DNA of 35,683 nt. Origin: Ilumatobacteraceae bacterium (GTDB taxonomy: Bacteria; Actinomycetota; Acidimicrobiia; Acidimicrobiales; Ilumatobacteraceae). The DNA lies in the NCBI GenBank assembly GCA_024644465.1, contig JAHEKY010000014.1, positions 1 to 35,683 on the forward strand, written 5' to 3'. A program made the translations under genes and the position numbers. The notes under the pieces are model-generated. The model searched no databases, was not told the origin of the DNA, and saw only the letters and a list, made by a program, of their open reading frames with translations. How positions within the stretch are numbered: the stretch's first letter is position 1; each line of letters begins with the position of its first letter. Below, one piece after another: positions 1-8,170 of this stretch.

Positions 1-1
1 C

Positions 2-793
2 CCCGAAGGACGCGTGACGCACGCGGATCTCGATTCGCTGCTGCGCGCGGCGTCGCCGCCAGGCGGGCCACGGCCGCCCGACGGGGTCGACGAGATCGAC
101 GAGGTGCGGGTCACCGGGCTCCGCCGGAACATCGCGGAGCGGATGCAGGCGTCGAAGCGACGGATCCCCCACTTCACCTACGTCGAGGAGATCGACGTCA
201 CCGACGTCGAACGCCTGCGGCGCGAACTCAACGACGGCCGATCCGCCGACCAGCCGAAGCTGTCCCTGCTGCCGTTCCTGATGCGCGCCGTCGTGCTCGC
301 GGTTCGCGCGCACCCGCAGATGAACGCGCGGTTCGACGACGAGGCAGGCGTCGTCCGCCGGCACCGGTCCGTCCACCTCGGCATCGCCGCCCAGACCGAT
401 CGGGGGTTGATGGTGCCGGTCGTCCACCACGCCGACCGGCTCGACCTGTGGGCGAGCGCGACCGAGGTCGCCCGGCTCGCCGAAGGAGCGCGAACGGCGA
501 AGATCTCGCTCGACGAACTCGGCGGTTCCACGATCACGATCACCAGCCTCGGCGCGCTCGGCGGGGTCGTCACGACGCCGGTGATCAATGCCCCGGAGGT
601 CGCGATCGTCGGTGTCAACAAGATCGTCGACCGGCCCGTCTACGTCGGCGACGCTCTCGTGCGCGTGCAGATGATGAACCTCTCGTCGTCATTCGACCAC
701 CGCGTCGTCGACGGCGCCGACGCCGCCGAGTTCGTGCAGACGATCAAGCGCCTCGTAGAGCATCCGGCACTGCTGTTCATCGACGGTTCCTGA
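2..793 (+). CDS. 2-oxoacid dehydrogenase E2 (dihydrolipoamide acyltransferase), 5' end outside window
   Basis: This is the catalytic acyltransferase domain of an E2 component, which moves an acyl group from lipoyl-lysine to CoA in a pyruvate or branched-chain 2-oxoacid dehydrogenase complex. The reading frame is open to the window edge. The first residues (EGRVTHADLDSLL) look like the end of a peripheral-subunit-binding domain, so the lipoyl and linker regions lie upstream of base 1. The motif IPHFTYVEEIDVT opens the catalytic core and the active-site motif DHRVVDGADAAEF lies near the C-terminus, with the expected His and Asp. The early IPHFTYVEE wording resembles branched-chain E2 proteins, but substrate cannot be fixed from this part. 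A GTG at 14 is available but is probably internal. E1 genes would be expected just upstream. Confidence 0.9.
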   Translation, partial: PEGRVTHADLDSLLRAASPPGGPRPPDGVDEIDEVRVTGLRRNIAERMQASKRRIPHFTYVEEIDVTDVERLRRELNDGRSADQPKLSLLPFLMRAVVLAVRAHPQMNARFDDEAGVVRRHRSVHLGIAAQTDRGLMVPVVHHADRLDLWASATEVARLAEGARTAKISLDELGGSTITITSLGALGGVVTTPVINAPEVAIVGVNKIVDRPVYVGDALVRVQMMNLSSSFDHRVVDGADAAEFVQTIKRLVEHPALLFIDGS

Positions 794-806
794 GCCGACG
801 CCGCCG

Positions 807-835
807 TTGACTTCCCCACGCGAGCGGCGCATCAT
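807..835 (+). promoter_or_regulatory. Candidate promoter for the SARP regulator
   Basis: TTGACT (807-812) is followed after 17 bases by CATCAT (830-835), a reasonable -35/-10 pair just after the E2 stop. An imperfectly separated 7-bp inverted repeat, CACGCGA (817-823) and TCGCGTG (835-841), overlaps it and may act as a weak terminator for the E2 transcript or as an operator. Visual inference only. Confidence 0.35.
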
Positions 836-932
836 CGCGTGATCGGGAGGTTCGCGTCGATCGCCGGAGGTTGAGCGTGTCGCATGTCGATGTCGTCGAG
901 GGCTCGGCCCGGAATCGACGCGGCTCGGTGCG

Positions 933-3900
933 ATGATCCGCTACGAGGTGTTGGGGCCGCTCGGGGCGGTGCGCGGCCAGGATCGGCTCGTCCTCGGCCC
1001 GCTGAAGCAGCGCGCCGTCCTGGCGATGCTCCTGCTCGACGTCGATCACGCGCTGACGAGCGAGCAGATGATCGACGCGCTCTGGGCCGACAGCCCGCCG
1101 CGAGCCGCCGTCGCCTCACTGCAGGCCTACGTCTCGAATCTCCGGCGCGTGCTCGAACCGGACCGCGCGGCACGATCGGCGCCGAGCGTGCTGCAGACGG
1201 TCGCGGGCGGCTACCGGCTCGTGGTCGAACCGGACGACGTCGATGCGGTGCGGTTCGCGAACGCGATCTCGGTTGCGACGGCACTCGTCGAACGCGACCC
1301 ACAGCGGGCCCGGGCACTGCTCGACGACGCCCTCGCGCTGTGGCGGGGCCCCGCGCTCGCGGACTTCCGCTATGACGACTTCGCACAGCGGGAGATCGAG
1401 CGGCTCGACGAGTTGCGAGCCCACGCGCTCGAAGTCCGCATCGCCGCAGACCTCGCGGTCGGAAGATCGGCCGACCTGATCCCGGAGATCGAGGCGCTCG
1501 TGCGCGAGCACCCCCATCGCGAGCGGCTCCGGGCGCACCAGATGCTCGCGCTCTACCGTGCCGGCCGGCAGACCGAAGCGCTCGCCGCGTACCGGGAGTT
1601 CGCCACGATGTTGCGCGACGAACTCGGGCTCGATCCGAACCCCGAACTGCGCGACCTCCAGCACGCGATCCTCGACCACGCACCCCACCTGGATGCGCCA
1701 CAGATGGCAGGGGCCCGTCCGGTTGCCCGCCGCCCGCTCGCCGCGACCGCCCCGCTCGTCGTCGGTCGGGACAACGAGCGTCAGCGGTTCCACGACGCAC
1801 TCGTTCGGGCACAGAACGGCCGGGGATCGGTGCTGCTGATCGAAGGTGAGCCCGGCGTCGGCAAGACGCGCCTGCTCGAGCACTTCCACCACGAAGCGGG
1901 ACACCTGGGTGCGATCACGGCGCTCGCGAGGTGCGTCGAGGTCGGCGGCACGCCGCCGTTCTGGCCGTGGATGCAGCTGATCCGCCAGCTCGACCCCGAC
2001 AACGTCGCCGCCGCGGCCGGGAACTACCGAGGGCACCTCGCCCCGCTGCTCGGCCCGCTGATCGCGCCCGCGGCCGAGCCGGACCGGTCGGTCACGACCG
2101 GGGCACCGCTGTTCCGCGTCGCGGAAGGGTTAGCGGTCGTCCTGCAGACATTCGCGGAGAGCGCGCCGTCGGTCCTGCTGATCGACGACGTCTACAGCTC
2201 GGACCCCGACTCACTCTCGCTGTTGGCGCTGTTGGCGAGCGAACTCGACCGGCTGCCGGTCGTCGTCGTGGCGTCGCACCGTGGCGTCGATGCGTCGAGT
2301 TCGTCCCAGCTCGCGAACGTCGTCGCGCAATTGCGGCGCCTCGACTGGGTGGACGACCTCCGGGTCCGCCGTTTCGACGAGCCGGAGATCGCCGATCTGA
2401 TCGGCAGCCTGACCGGGAACGAGGTCGATCGTGCGCTCGCCGCTGCGGTCCACGAGCGGACCAACGGCAACGCCTTCTTCGCGATCGAGCTCACGAAGCT
2501 GCTCCAGTCCGAGGAGCGGCTCGACGCGACGAACGCGCGGTCCGTCGTGCCCGGCTCGATCCGTGACGTCGTCGGCAAACGGCTCGACCAGCTCTCCGAC
2601 GACACCGTCCGGCTGCTGCGGGTCGGGGCCGTGGTCGGCCGTGAGTTCGAGTTGACGATGCTCGCAGACGTCGTCGGGGTCGACGTCGACACGCTGGTCA
2701 GCTCCGTCGACGAGGCGGTGCGGGCCGGGTTGCTGCGCCCGACCGATGGCGCCGGGACGTACCGGTTTGCGCACGTCATCGTCGTCGACGCCGTCGTGCA
2801 CAGCCTGGGGGCGGTGCGGCGCGCCCAACTCCATCAGCAGGTCGCCGACGGCATCGAAGGGCTCGGCGTCGATTCGCCCGAGGCGTGGGTCGACATCGCG
2901 CATCACCGTACGGAGGCGATTGCGATCGCCGGCGTGCCGAGCGCCGTCGATGCGCTCGCGACGGCCGGTCGACGGGCGATGGCCGCGGATGCACTCGAAC
3001 TCGCCGAGACGCTCTTCGAACGTCGTCGGGCGCTCGTCGACTCGTTGTCGGCGTCATCGACGCGGGACACGCTGGAGGTGGATGCACTGCTCGACCTCGT
3101 GCGGGTGTGGACGTCGAAGGACGGCTATCACTTCGGGCCGCTCGGTGCGGCGACCGCTCGGGTGTGGGAGCTGACCGGCCTGCGGCGGGGCGCTGCCACG
3201 CTCGACACCGATGCGCCGATCACCGCGGCGGACCCGATCCTGTCGGCACTGCAGGCGCGGGTCTCGTTCGACGTCGTGCGGTCCGACGTGGCGAGCGCCC
3301 AGCTCGCCATCGACCGGTACCTCGAGTTGGCCGAGCGCTACGACGACCCGATGGTGGTCTTCGGCGCGAACTTTGCGGCGACCGTGGTCTGGTTGCATGC
3401 AGGCAGGGTCGCGGACGCGGTCACGGCGACCACACGAGCCGCAGCAGCGCTCGACATCCTCGACCCCAGTGCGACGAACAACGTGATGTTGCCCGTCGGC
3501 CAGCACTCGGCGCGCGTCGCGCACCACTCGTTCGCCGGGTGGGCCCACTACCTCGCCGGTGATCGAGAGCGCGCCGAACACGAGCTGCGGACGTCGCGAC
3601 AGTGCTGCGAGCGGACGGGCAATCGCTTCACATTCGGGTTCGCCGCCGCGGTCGAAGGTGCGGTCGCGGCGATGGACGGCTCACCCGCCTGGGCCGCCGA
3701 CACCGTCGCGTGGGGCCGGGCGGATCTCGACGACGGCGTGTTCGGGCTGATGGACGTCTGGCACGACGTGTTGACCGCCTGGGTGGACGGCATGGGTACC
3801 GGTGACCCGGTCGCCGCCGCCAATCGGATCCGCGACGATCTGCAGGCGCTGGAGGCCGACGGTGCGTTCGCGGTCCACACCCTCTACTGGGCGATGGTCG

Positions 3901-4148
3901 CGTCGCTCGAGCAGCGGGCGGGTCGCGCCGAGCAGGTGTTGGCGGCGACGGCACGTGGCATCGCCCACGTCGACCGGTTCGGCGAGCGGTTCTGGTATCC
4001 GGAGCTCGAACGGATCGCGGCCGTCGCGCTGCTCGACCTCGGTCGGGTGGACGAGGGTCATGCGGCGCACCGGCGTGCGGTGGCGGCCGCCCGCGAGCTC
4101 GGCATCAGGCCGCTGATGGACCGGCTCGCAGCGTCCGCGTCCGCCTGA
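933..4148 (+). CDS. SARP/BTAD-family transcriptional regulator with AAA ATPase and TPR-like C-terminus
   Basis: A 1071-residue large SARP-type regulator. Residues 1-100 form an OmpR-like winged-helix DNA-binding domain (LGPLKQRAVLAMLLL, SLQAYVSNLRRVLEP, GGYRLVVEP). Residues 105-250 form the bacterial transcriptional activation domain (LRAHQMLALYRAGRQTEAL, LRDELGLDPNPELRDLQ). From about 275 there is a STAND/AAA-type ATPase with Walker A GEPGVGKT (305-312) and Walker B VLLIDD (around 414-419). The remaining 450 residues are helical and TPR-like, probably a sensor or oligomerisation region. No LuxR-type HTH is seen at the C-terminus, so DNA binding must come from the N-terminus. Family members activate secondary-metabolite or accessory genes through direct heptamer repeats. 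Such repeats lie immediately downstream, before the oxidoreductase gene. No strong Shine-Dalgarno precedes this ATG. Confidence 0.93.
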   Translation: MIRYEVLGPLGAVRGQDRLVLGPLKQRAVLAMLLLDVDHALTSEQMIDALWADSPPRAAVASLQAYVSNLRRVLEPDRAARSAPSVLQTVAGGYRLVVEPDDVDAVRFANAISVATALVERDPQRARALLDDALALWRGPALADFRYDDFAQREIERLDELRAHALEVRIAADLAVGRSADLIPEIEALVREHPHRERLRAHQMLALYRAGRQTEALAAYREFATMLRDELGLDPNPELRDLQHAILDHAPHLDAPQMAGARPVARRPLAATAPLVVGRDNERQRFHDALVRAQNGRGSVLLIEGEPGVGKTRLLEHFHHEAGHLGAITALARCVEVGGTPPFWPWMQLIRQLDPDNVAAAAGNYRGHLAPLLGPLIAPAAEPDRSVTTGAPLFRVAEGLAVVLQTFAESAPSVLLIDDVYSSDPDSLSLLALLASELDRLPVVVVASHRGVDASSSSQLANVVAQLRRLDWVDDLRVRRFDEPEIADLIGSLTGNEVDRALAAAVHERTNGNAFFAIELTKLLQSEERLDATNARSVVPGSIRDVVGKRLDQLSDDTVRLLRVGAVVGREFELTMLADVVGVDVDTLVSSVDEAVRAGLLRPTDGAGTYRFAHVIVVDAVVHSLGAVRRAQLHQQVADGIEGLGVDSPEAWVDIAHHRTEAIAIAGVPSAVDALATAGRRAMAADALELAETLFERRRALVDSLSASSTRDTLEVDALLDLVRVWTSKDGYHFGPLGAATARVWELTGLRRGAATLDTDAPITAADPILSALQARVSFDVVRSDVASAQLAIDRYLELAERYDDPMVVFGANFAATVVWLHAGRVADAVTATTRAAAALDILDPSATNNVMLPVGQHSARVAHHSFAGWAHYLAGDRERAEHELRTSRQCCERTGNRFTFGFAAAVEGAVAAMDGSPAWAADTVAWGRADLDDGVFGLMDVWHDVLTAWVDGMGTGDPVAAANRIRDDLQALEADGAFAVHTLYWAMVASLEQRAGRAEQVLAATARGIAHVDRFGERFWYPELERIAAVALLDLGRVDEGHAAHRRAVAAARELGIRPLMDRLAASASA

Positions 4149-4199
4149 CCCGCCGCAACCGACACCGAGGCCGCCGTCCGGCGGTGTGTTGCGGTCCGG

Positions 4200-4254
4200 T
4201 CCAACCAGGGTCCAAGTGACGGCCGAGACGTCTCCAAGTGGCGCCGCTCATCGT
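4200..4254 (+). promoter_or_regulatory. Phased 11-bp direct repeats (SARP-type operator) and -10 of the oxidoreductase gene
   Basis: TCCAA occurs at 4200, 4211 and 4233, spacings of exactly 11 and 22 bases, with a degenerate GCCGA at the intermediate 4222 position. The 4211 and 4233 copies extend to TCCAAGTG. Direct repeats with an 11-bp period ending about 8 bp upstream of the -10 are the known binding architecture of SARP activators. Here the last TCCAAGTG ends at 4240 and a -10-like CATCGT lies at 4249-4254, exactly 8 bases later. There is no good -35, as expected for an activator-dependent promoter. It lies directly after the SARP gene. Confidence 0.6.
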
Positions 4255-4293
4255 GGTCCTCGACCAACACATCGAGACCACGAAGGAGACAAC

Positions 4294-5709
4294 ATGACCA
4301 TCGAGACCATCCGCACCACGGCGGAGCCGATCGCCAGCGCCGCACCCTGGGTCGCCGACCTCGTCGCCGAGCTGCCGGGCCGGGCGTTCACGCTGAACGA
4401 TCCTGCGTACGACGAACTCCGGCAGGTTTGGAACCGGGCGTACGAACACTCGCCGGCGGTCGTCGTCAGGCCGGCGTCCGCCGAGGACGTCGCTGTCGCC
4501 GTGGGCCACGCCGCCCGAGCGGGGGCGCCGATCGTCGTTCAGGCGACGGGCCACGGCATCGTCGGCATCGCCGAACGTGATGCGATGCTCGTCATCACCT
4601 CGGCGATGGACGACGTCGTCGTCGACGCCGAGACGTGGACGGCGCGGATCGGCGCCGGCGCGAAGTGGGACAAGGTCCTCGGCCCCGCGGTCGCGGCCGG
4701 CCTGGCTCCGCTGCTCGGATCGACGCCGGACGTGAGCGCCGTCGGCTACACGCTCGGCGGCGGCATGGGCTGGCTCGCACGCAAGTACGGCCTGTCGGCG
4801 GACCACGTCCGCTCGATCGAGGTCGTCACCGCCGACGGGCTGATCCGCACGACGACACCGGACGACGATGCCGATCTGTTCTGGGCGCTGCGCGGCGGCG
4901 GTGCCGGCAGCCTCGGCGTCGTCACGGCGATCGAGATCGATCTCGTGCCGGTGACATCGATGTACGCGGGCAACCTGCTGTATCCGGCATCGATGGCGCG
5001 CGACGTCGGGGTCCGCTACCGCGAATGGCTCGACCAGGTTCCGGAGGAACTCACGTCGTCGGTGTCGTTCATGAACTTCCCGCCGTTCGAGGAGGTGCCC
5101 GAGCCGATCCGTGGCCGGTCGTTCGCGATCGTGCGGGGCGCGTTTCTCGGTTCCGACGCGGACGGTGAGCGGCTCCTCGACCACTGGCGGTCCTGGCGGA
5201 CACCGGTGCTCGACATGTGGGGGCCGATGCCGTTCGCCGATGTCGCGACGATCAGCAACGACCCGCTCGACCCGATGCCCGGCATGTCCAGCACCGAGTG
5301 GCTCGACGCGATCACCGACGAGATCATCGACACGCTGGCCACCGCGTTGTTCGAACAGGACGGGCCCAGCCCACTCGTCTTCGCAGAGATCCGCCATGCG
5401 GGTGGAGCGATCGCCCGGGAGCCGGAGTACCCGAACGCGTACGGCAACCGTCAGCGCCAGCACGTGCTCCAGGTCGTCGGTGTCGCCGCCGGACCCGAAC
5501 TGGTGCTGCTGGAGGAGTTCGTCCGGCAGTTGCAGGTCGACCTCGCGCCGCACATCGCAGGCGTCGCCTATCTCAACTTCCTCGAAGGCGCCGAGAAGGT
5601 TCGCCGGACGAGTGAGGGGTTCGATCGCGACGCATTCGACCGGCTCCGGCTGATCAAGGCCGAGTTCGACCCGCACAACGTGTTCAGCCACGGCCTCGCC
5701 CTCGTCTAG
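4294..5709 (+). CDS. FAD-linked oxidoreductase, BBE/berberine-bridge-like
   Basis: A 471-residue PCMH-type flavoprotein. The FAD-binding half has VVVRPASAEDVAVAV, the ATGHG segment whose His is the usual covalent FAD attachment site in this family, and TLGGGMGWLARKYGL followed by VVTADG and LFWALRGGGAGSLGVVT. The C-terminal BBE domain ends in YLNFLEG and FDPHNVF. The Cys of bicovalent members (in a GxCP segment) is replaced by GSTPDVS, so only a single covalent link is predicted. No signal peptide is seen, so a cytosolic enzyme is likely. The start is set by GAAGGAGA (4282-4289) five bases before the ATG; the frame is open further upstream but that stretch is operator DNA. Substrate is unknown. 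It is probably the target gene of the adjacent SARP regulator and is followed by a small peptide gene in the same direction. Confidence 0.9.
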   Translation: MTIETIRTTAEPIASAAPWVADLVAELPGRAFTLNDPAYDELRQVWNRAYEHSPAVVVRPASAEDVAVAVGHAARAGAPIVVQATGHGIVGIAERDAMLVITSAMDDVVVDAETWTARIGAGAKWDKVLGPAVAAGLAPLLGSTPDVSAVGYTLGGGMGWLARKYGLSADHVRSIEVVTADGLIRTTTPDDDADLFWALRGGGAGSLGVVTAIEIDLVPVTSMYAGNLLYPASMARDVGVRYREWLDQVPEELTSSVSFMNFPPFEEVPEPIRGRSFAIVRGAFLGSDADGERLLDHWRSWRTPVLDMWGPMPFADVATISNDPLDPMPGMSSTEWLDAITDEIIDTLATALFEQDGPSPLVFAEIRHAGGAIAREPEYPNAYGNRQRQHVLQVVGVAAGPELVLLEEFVRQLQVDLAPHIAGVAYLNFLEGAEKVRRTSEGFDRDAFDRLRLIKAEFDPHNVFSHGLALV

Positions 5710-5748
5710 CCGGCGGAGGCAACCCCAGATCAACGAAAGGAGACCACC

Positions 5749-5886
5749 GTGAACGAGCATCCGATCACGAACCTGATGATCGCCCACACGATCATGCAGC
5801 AACGTCAGGCCAGTGCCGCTCGCCGCAGGGTCGAGCAGCATGCCCGCCGTCGGCGGACGCGTCGCCGCCCGGCGACGACGGGCTGA
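5749..5886 (+). CDS. Small Arg-rich peptide (45 aa), unknown function
   Basis: A 45-residue ORF starting at GTG 5749, preceded by a strong Shine-Dalgarno, AAAGGAGA (5737-5744). It begins 39 bases after the oxidoreductase stop and is followed by a hairpin terminator. This is good evidence that it is a real cistron despite its size. The N-terminal 20 residues (MNEHPITNLMIAHTIMQQRQ) are mixed hydrophobic and polar. The C-terminal half is extremely basic, with 13 Arg in residues 25-40 (RRRVEQHARRRRTRRR). It could bind nucleic acid or the partner flavoprotein, or be a membrane-surface peptide. I do not recognise the family. Co-transcription with the oxidoreductase under SARP control is inferred. 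Confidence 0.6.
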   Translation: MNEHPITNLMIAHTIMQQRQASAARRRVEQHARRRRTRRRPATTG

Positions 5887-5901
5887 AGGAGCGGCGGCCG
5901 G

Positions 5902-5931
5902 GGCACCCGCGCGATAGCACGAGCGGGTGCC
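5902..5931 (+). terminator. Hairpin terminator after the oxidoreductase/peptide operon
   Basis: Arms GGCACCCGC (5902-5910) and GCGGGTGCC (5923-5931) pair perfectly over 9 bp with a 12-base loop, 15 bases after the peptide stop. There is no U-tract, as usual in high-GC actinobacteria. Confidence 0.65.
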
Positions 5932-6026
5932 TCGGTGGTCGCGCCAGCCGCTTGTCACAACCGGGTTTGGGCAGGCGACGGCCGGGTACGAACATCGGCA
6001 TGACCCCCACCAGGAACCGCACCAAC

Positions 6027-6224
6027 ATGACCCGCAAGATCATCGCCGCGTCGGCTGTCGCCGTGCTCTCACTCGGCGCCGCCGCATGCAGCGACGACGA
6101 CGGCAACGAGGACGACATCGACAACCCGGTCGACGGTGTCGACGATCAAGTCGACGACGAACTCGACGAGCTCGACGAGGAGATCGACGGCGAGACCAAC
6201 CCGGACGAGACCATCGCCGACTGA
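6027..6224 (+). CDS. Small acidic lipoprotein
   Basis: A 65-residue predicted lipoprotein. MTRKIIAASAVAVLSLGAAAC is a typical lipoprotein signal: a basic N-terminus, a hydrophobic core and a lipobox-like AAAC with the modified Cys at 21. The mature part is about half Asp/Glu (23 of 45 residues), with repeats such as DDELDELDEEIDGE. It is probably unstructured, and divalent-cation binding at the cell surface is possible but unproven. An earlier in-frame ATG at 6000 adds nine residues. I prefer 6027 because AGGAA (6012-6016) is suitably placed and the signal peptide begins cleanly. It has its own strong terminator downstream. Confidence 0.65.
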   Translation: MTRKIIAASAVAVLSLGAAACSDDDGNEDDIDNPVDGVDDQVDDELDELDEEIDGETNPDETIAD

Positions 6225-6262
6225 ACCGCCGTGGCGGAGCGCCACGCATTCCACCCCCCACC

Positions 6263-6298
6263 GGAGCCCCGACAGGTCACGCGACCTGTCGGGGCTCC
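6263..6298. terminator. Bidirectional hairpin terminator
   Basis: A perfect 16-bp stem with arms GGAGCCCCGACAGGTC (6263-6278) and GACCTGTCGGGGCTCC (6283-6298) and a 4-base ACGC loop. It lies between the convergent lipoprotein and crotonase genes, so it can serve both strands. The 140 bases from here to the crotonase stop hold nothing else that I recognise. Confidence 0.85.
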
Positions 6299-6438
6299 CG
6301 CGTTCGCGGCGTCGTGCGTCAGTTGCCGTGCGTCGGGTCGAACCGGGCGTCGACCGATCACGCCTGCCGGGCGGGCAGCGTCACTTCGTCCGTTCGGCAC
6401 GGCCCGCGGTCAGCCGCGTGTCCTCCGCCACCCGTTGC

Positions 6439-7245
6439 TCACGGCTCGTCGCCGAGGGTGCCGAAATCGCCCCCGCGACCGGCGCCCCCGGCGAAGCGCC
6501 GTGCCCCGCTGATGCCCTCCGCGGCGACGATCGCGCTGCTCGTCTCGAACTCCTGGCGGAGCGCGTCGCGCAGCGGGAGGCCGTACGAGGCCCGCGCGGA
6601 GCGGCGATCCGCGCGGACACAGAGCTGGGGAAACCGGGCGATCTCCTGGGCGAGCTGCTCGGCTCGCGCCCGCGCCTCGCCGTCCGCGACGACGTACTCG
6701 CACAGCCCGATCCGCTCACACTCGTCGGCCATCACCTGGCGGCCGGTGAGGATCAGATCGAGCGCCCGGCCCTGGCCGACGAGCCGGGGCAAGCGGACGG
6801 TCCCGCCGTCGATCAGCGGGATCCCCCAACGACGGCAGTAGACGCCCATGTACGCGGTCTCCTCCATCACCCGGATGTCGGCCCACAGTGCCAGTTCCAT
6901 CCCGCCGGCGACGGCAGGGCCGGCGACCGCGGCGATCACCGGCTTCGACAGCTCCAGCCGACTCGGCCCCATCGGCGCTCGCGAGTGGCCGCCGCCCTCG
7001 AACGCCAAGGTGCGGACCCCGTCGTCGCCGTCGGGGAGGGCGGCCGCGTTCTTCAGGTCCCAGCCGGCACAGAACGCACCGCCCTCGCCCCAGAACACCG
7101 CGACCGACGCGTCGGGGTCGTCGTCGAACTCGACGAACGCATCGAACAGGGCGCGGGCGCTGGCCGGGTCCATCGCGTTGCGTGCCTCGAAGCGGGAGTG
7201 GATCACCGTCCACACGGCGCCGTCCTTCTCGATCCGTACGGTCAT
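6439..7245 (-). CDS. Crotonase/enoyl-CoA hydratase family protein
   Basis: A 268-residue crotonase-fold protein, cytosolic, acting on an acyl-CoA thioester. The oxyanion-hole region GGAFCAGWDLK (residues 55-65) and the core motif AGPAVAGGMELAL (108-120) are clear. Glu117 matches the first catalytic Glu of rat enoyl-CoA hydratase (Glu144). The position of the second catalytic Glu (Glu164), 20 residues later, is Cys137 in YCRRWGIPLIDGGT. The enzyme may therefore not be a standard hydratase. The CRRWG..LIDGGT wording is a recognisable actinobacterial subfamily annotated only as enoyl-CoA hydratase family. Its ATG overlaps the stop of the upstream SDR gene by ATGA (7242-7245), so the two are translationally coupled and likely work on the same catabolic substrate. 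Confidence 0.88.
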   Translation of the reverse strand: MTVRIEKDGAVWTVIHSRFEARNAMDPASARALFDAFVEFDDDPDASVAVFWGEGGAFCAGWDLKNAAALPDGDDGVRTLAFEGGGHSRAPMGPSRLELSKPVIAAVAGPAVAGGMELALWADIRVMEETAYMGVYCRRWGIPLIDGGTVRLPRLVGQGRALDLILTGRQVMADECERIGLCEYVVADGEARARAEQLAQEIARFPQLCVRADRRSARASYGLPLRDALRQEFETSSAIVAAEGISGARRFAGGAGRGGDFGTLGDEP

Positions 7246-8102
7246 GGCGCGTCGTGCAGACCGAGCGGGGCGGGGTTGACGCCGTTCACGATCTGTTCGG
7301 CGCGCGCCAGGATGCCCGGCTTGGTCTCTTCGTGGGTCAGGATCCAGAACCGGTTCTCGACGATGGCGTCGTGCACGGCGTCGGCGACGACCGCACTCGG
7401 CAGACCGCCGGCGACCAGCGCCTCGATCACCGTCTGCATCCCGTCACCGGGGAACGCAGTCGGGTCCGGCAGTTCGACCCGGAGCTCGGCGGGCAGGTTG
7501 CGGTGGCTCGACGCGATGCCGGTCTGCACGAACGCGGGGCAGAGCACCGAGACGCCGACCGCTGATTCCGCGAGCTGCATCTCCTTCGCCAACGTCTCGG
7601 ACAGGGCGACGACGCCGTACTTCGAGACGTTGTACGGCCCCATCATCGGTGCCGAGGCGAGGCCCGCCATCGACGCGGTGTTGACGACGTGGGCCGGCTC
7701 GCCGTGCTCGAGCATCGCCGGCAGGAACACCTTGCAGCCGTAGATCACGCCCCACAGATTGACGTCGATCGTCCAGCGCCACAGCTCGAGATCGTCCGGG
7801 TCCGCCACCGGCCCGCCGCCGCCGACACCGGCGTTGTTGCAGAGCAGATGGACGTTGCCGAACCGCTCCCGCGCGAGGCCCTCGAACGCCCTGATCTGGT
7901 CGAGGTCGCGGACGTCGAGCTGCTGCGTCGCAACCGGGCGGCCGGCGTCCGCGAGCGCCCGGGCCGCAGCTTCGAGCGGTGCGTGTTCCACGTCGCCGAG
8001 CACCAGGTTCATCCCTGCCGCACCGAGGCGATGGGCGAGCGCGAGGCCGATGCCACTCGCCGCGCCGGTGATGACGGCGGTTCGTCCGTTCAGGTCGTGC
8101 AT
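7242..8102 (-). CDS. Short-chain dehydrogenase/reductase (SDR)
   Basis: A 286-residue classical SDR with a Rossmann cofactor motif TGAASGIG (12-19), NNAG (89-92) and the catalytic set Ser144, Tyr157 and Lys161 (YNVSK). LGDVEH after beta-2 has an Asp at the cofactor-selecting position, which favours NAD(H). Substrate is unknown; pairing with a crotonase suggests a hydroxyacyl or alcohol oxidation in lipid or xenobiotic breakdown. No Shine-Dalgarno is seen. A TAGAAC box lies six bases upstream of the ATG on the minus strand, suggesting a leaderless transcript. It is divergent from the dioxygenase gene, with 68 bases between the two starts. Confidence 0.92.
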   Translation of the reverse strand: MHDLNGRTAVITGAASGIGLALAHRLGAAGMNLVLGDVEHAPLEAAARALADAGRPVATQQLDVRDLDQIRAFEGLARERFGNVHLLCNNAGVGGGGPVADPDDLELWRWTIDVNLWGVIYGCKVFLPAMLEHGEPAHVVNTASMAGLASAPMMGPYNVSKYGVVALSETLAKEMQLAESAVGVSVLCPAFVQTGIASSHRNLPAELRVELPDPTAFPGDGMQTVIEALVAGGLPSAVVADAVHDAIVENRFWILTHEETKPGILARAEQIVNGVNPAPLGLHDAP

Positions 8103-8158
8103 CGCGCGGTTCTACTCGACCGGCGACGGTCAGCGGCAGGCGGCCGGATCGGCACCGC

Positions 8159-8164
8159 TATTCT
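8159..8164 (+). promoter_or_regulatory. -10 box of a leaderless promoter (dioxygenase gene)
   Basis: TATTCT ends six bases before the ATG at 8171, placing transcription start at or next to the start codon. No Shine-Dalgarno is present. The same TANNNT-N6-start arrangement occurs at three other genes in the window. Confidence 0.5.
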
Positions 8165-8170
8165 CTCGGA

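Noticed and set aside
933-4148. LuxR-type HTH at the C-terminus of the large regulator
   Set aside because: The C-terminal residues (HRRAVAAARELGIRPLMDRL) lack the GLTNxEIA-type recognition pattern; DNA binding is assigned to the N-terminal winged helix.
4105-5958. A 617-codon open frame on the minus strand
   Set aside because: Antisense to the FAD oxidoreductase and to the small basic peptide gene; no domain motifs.
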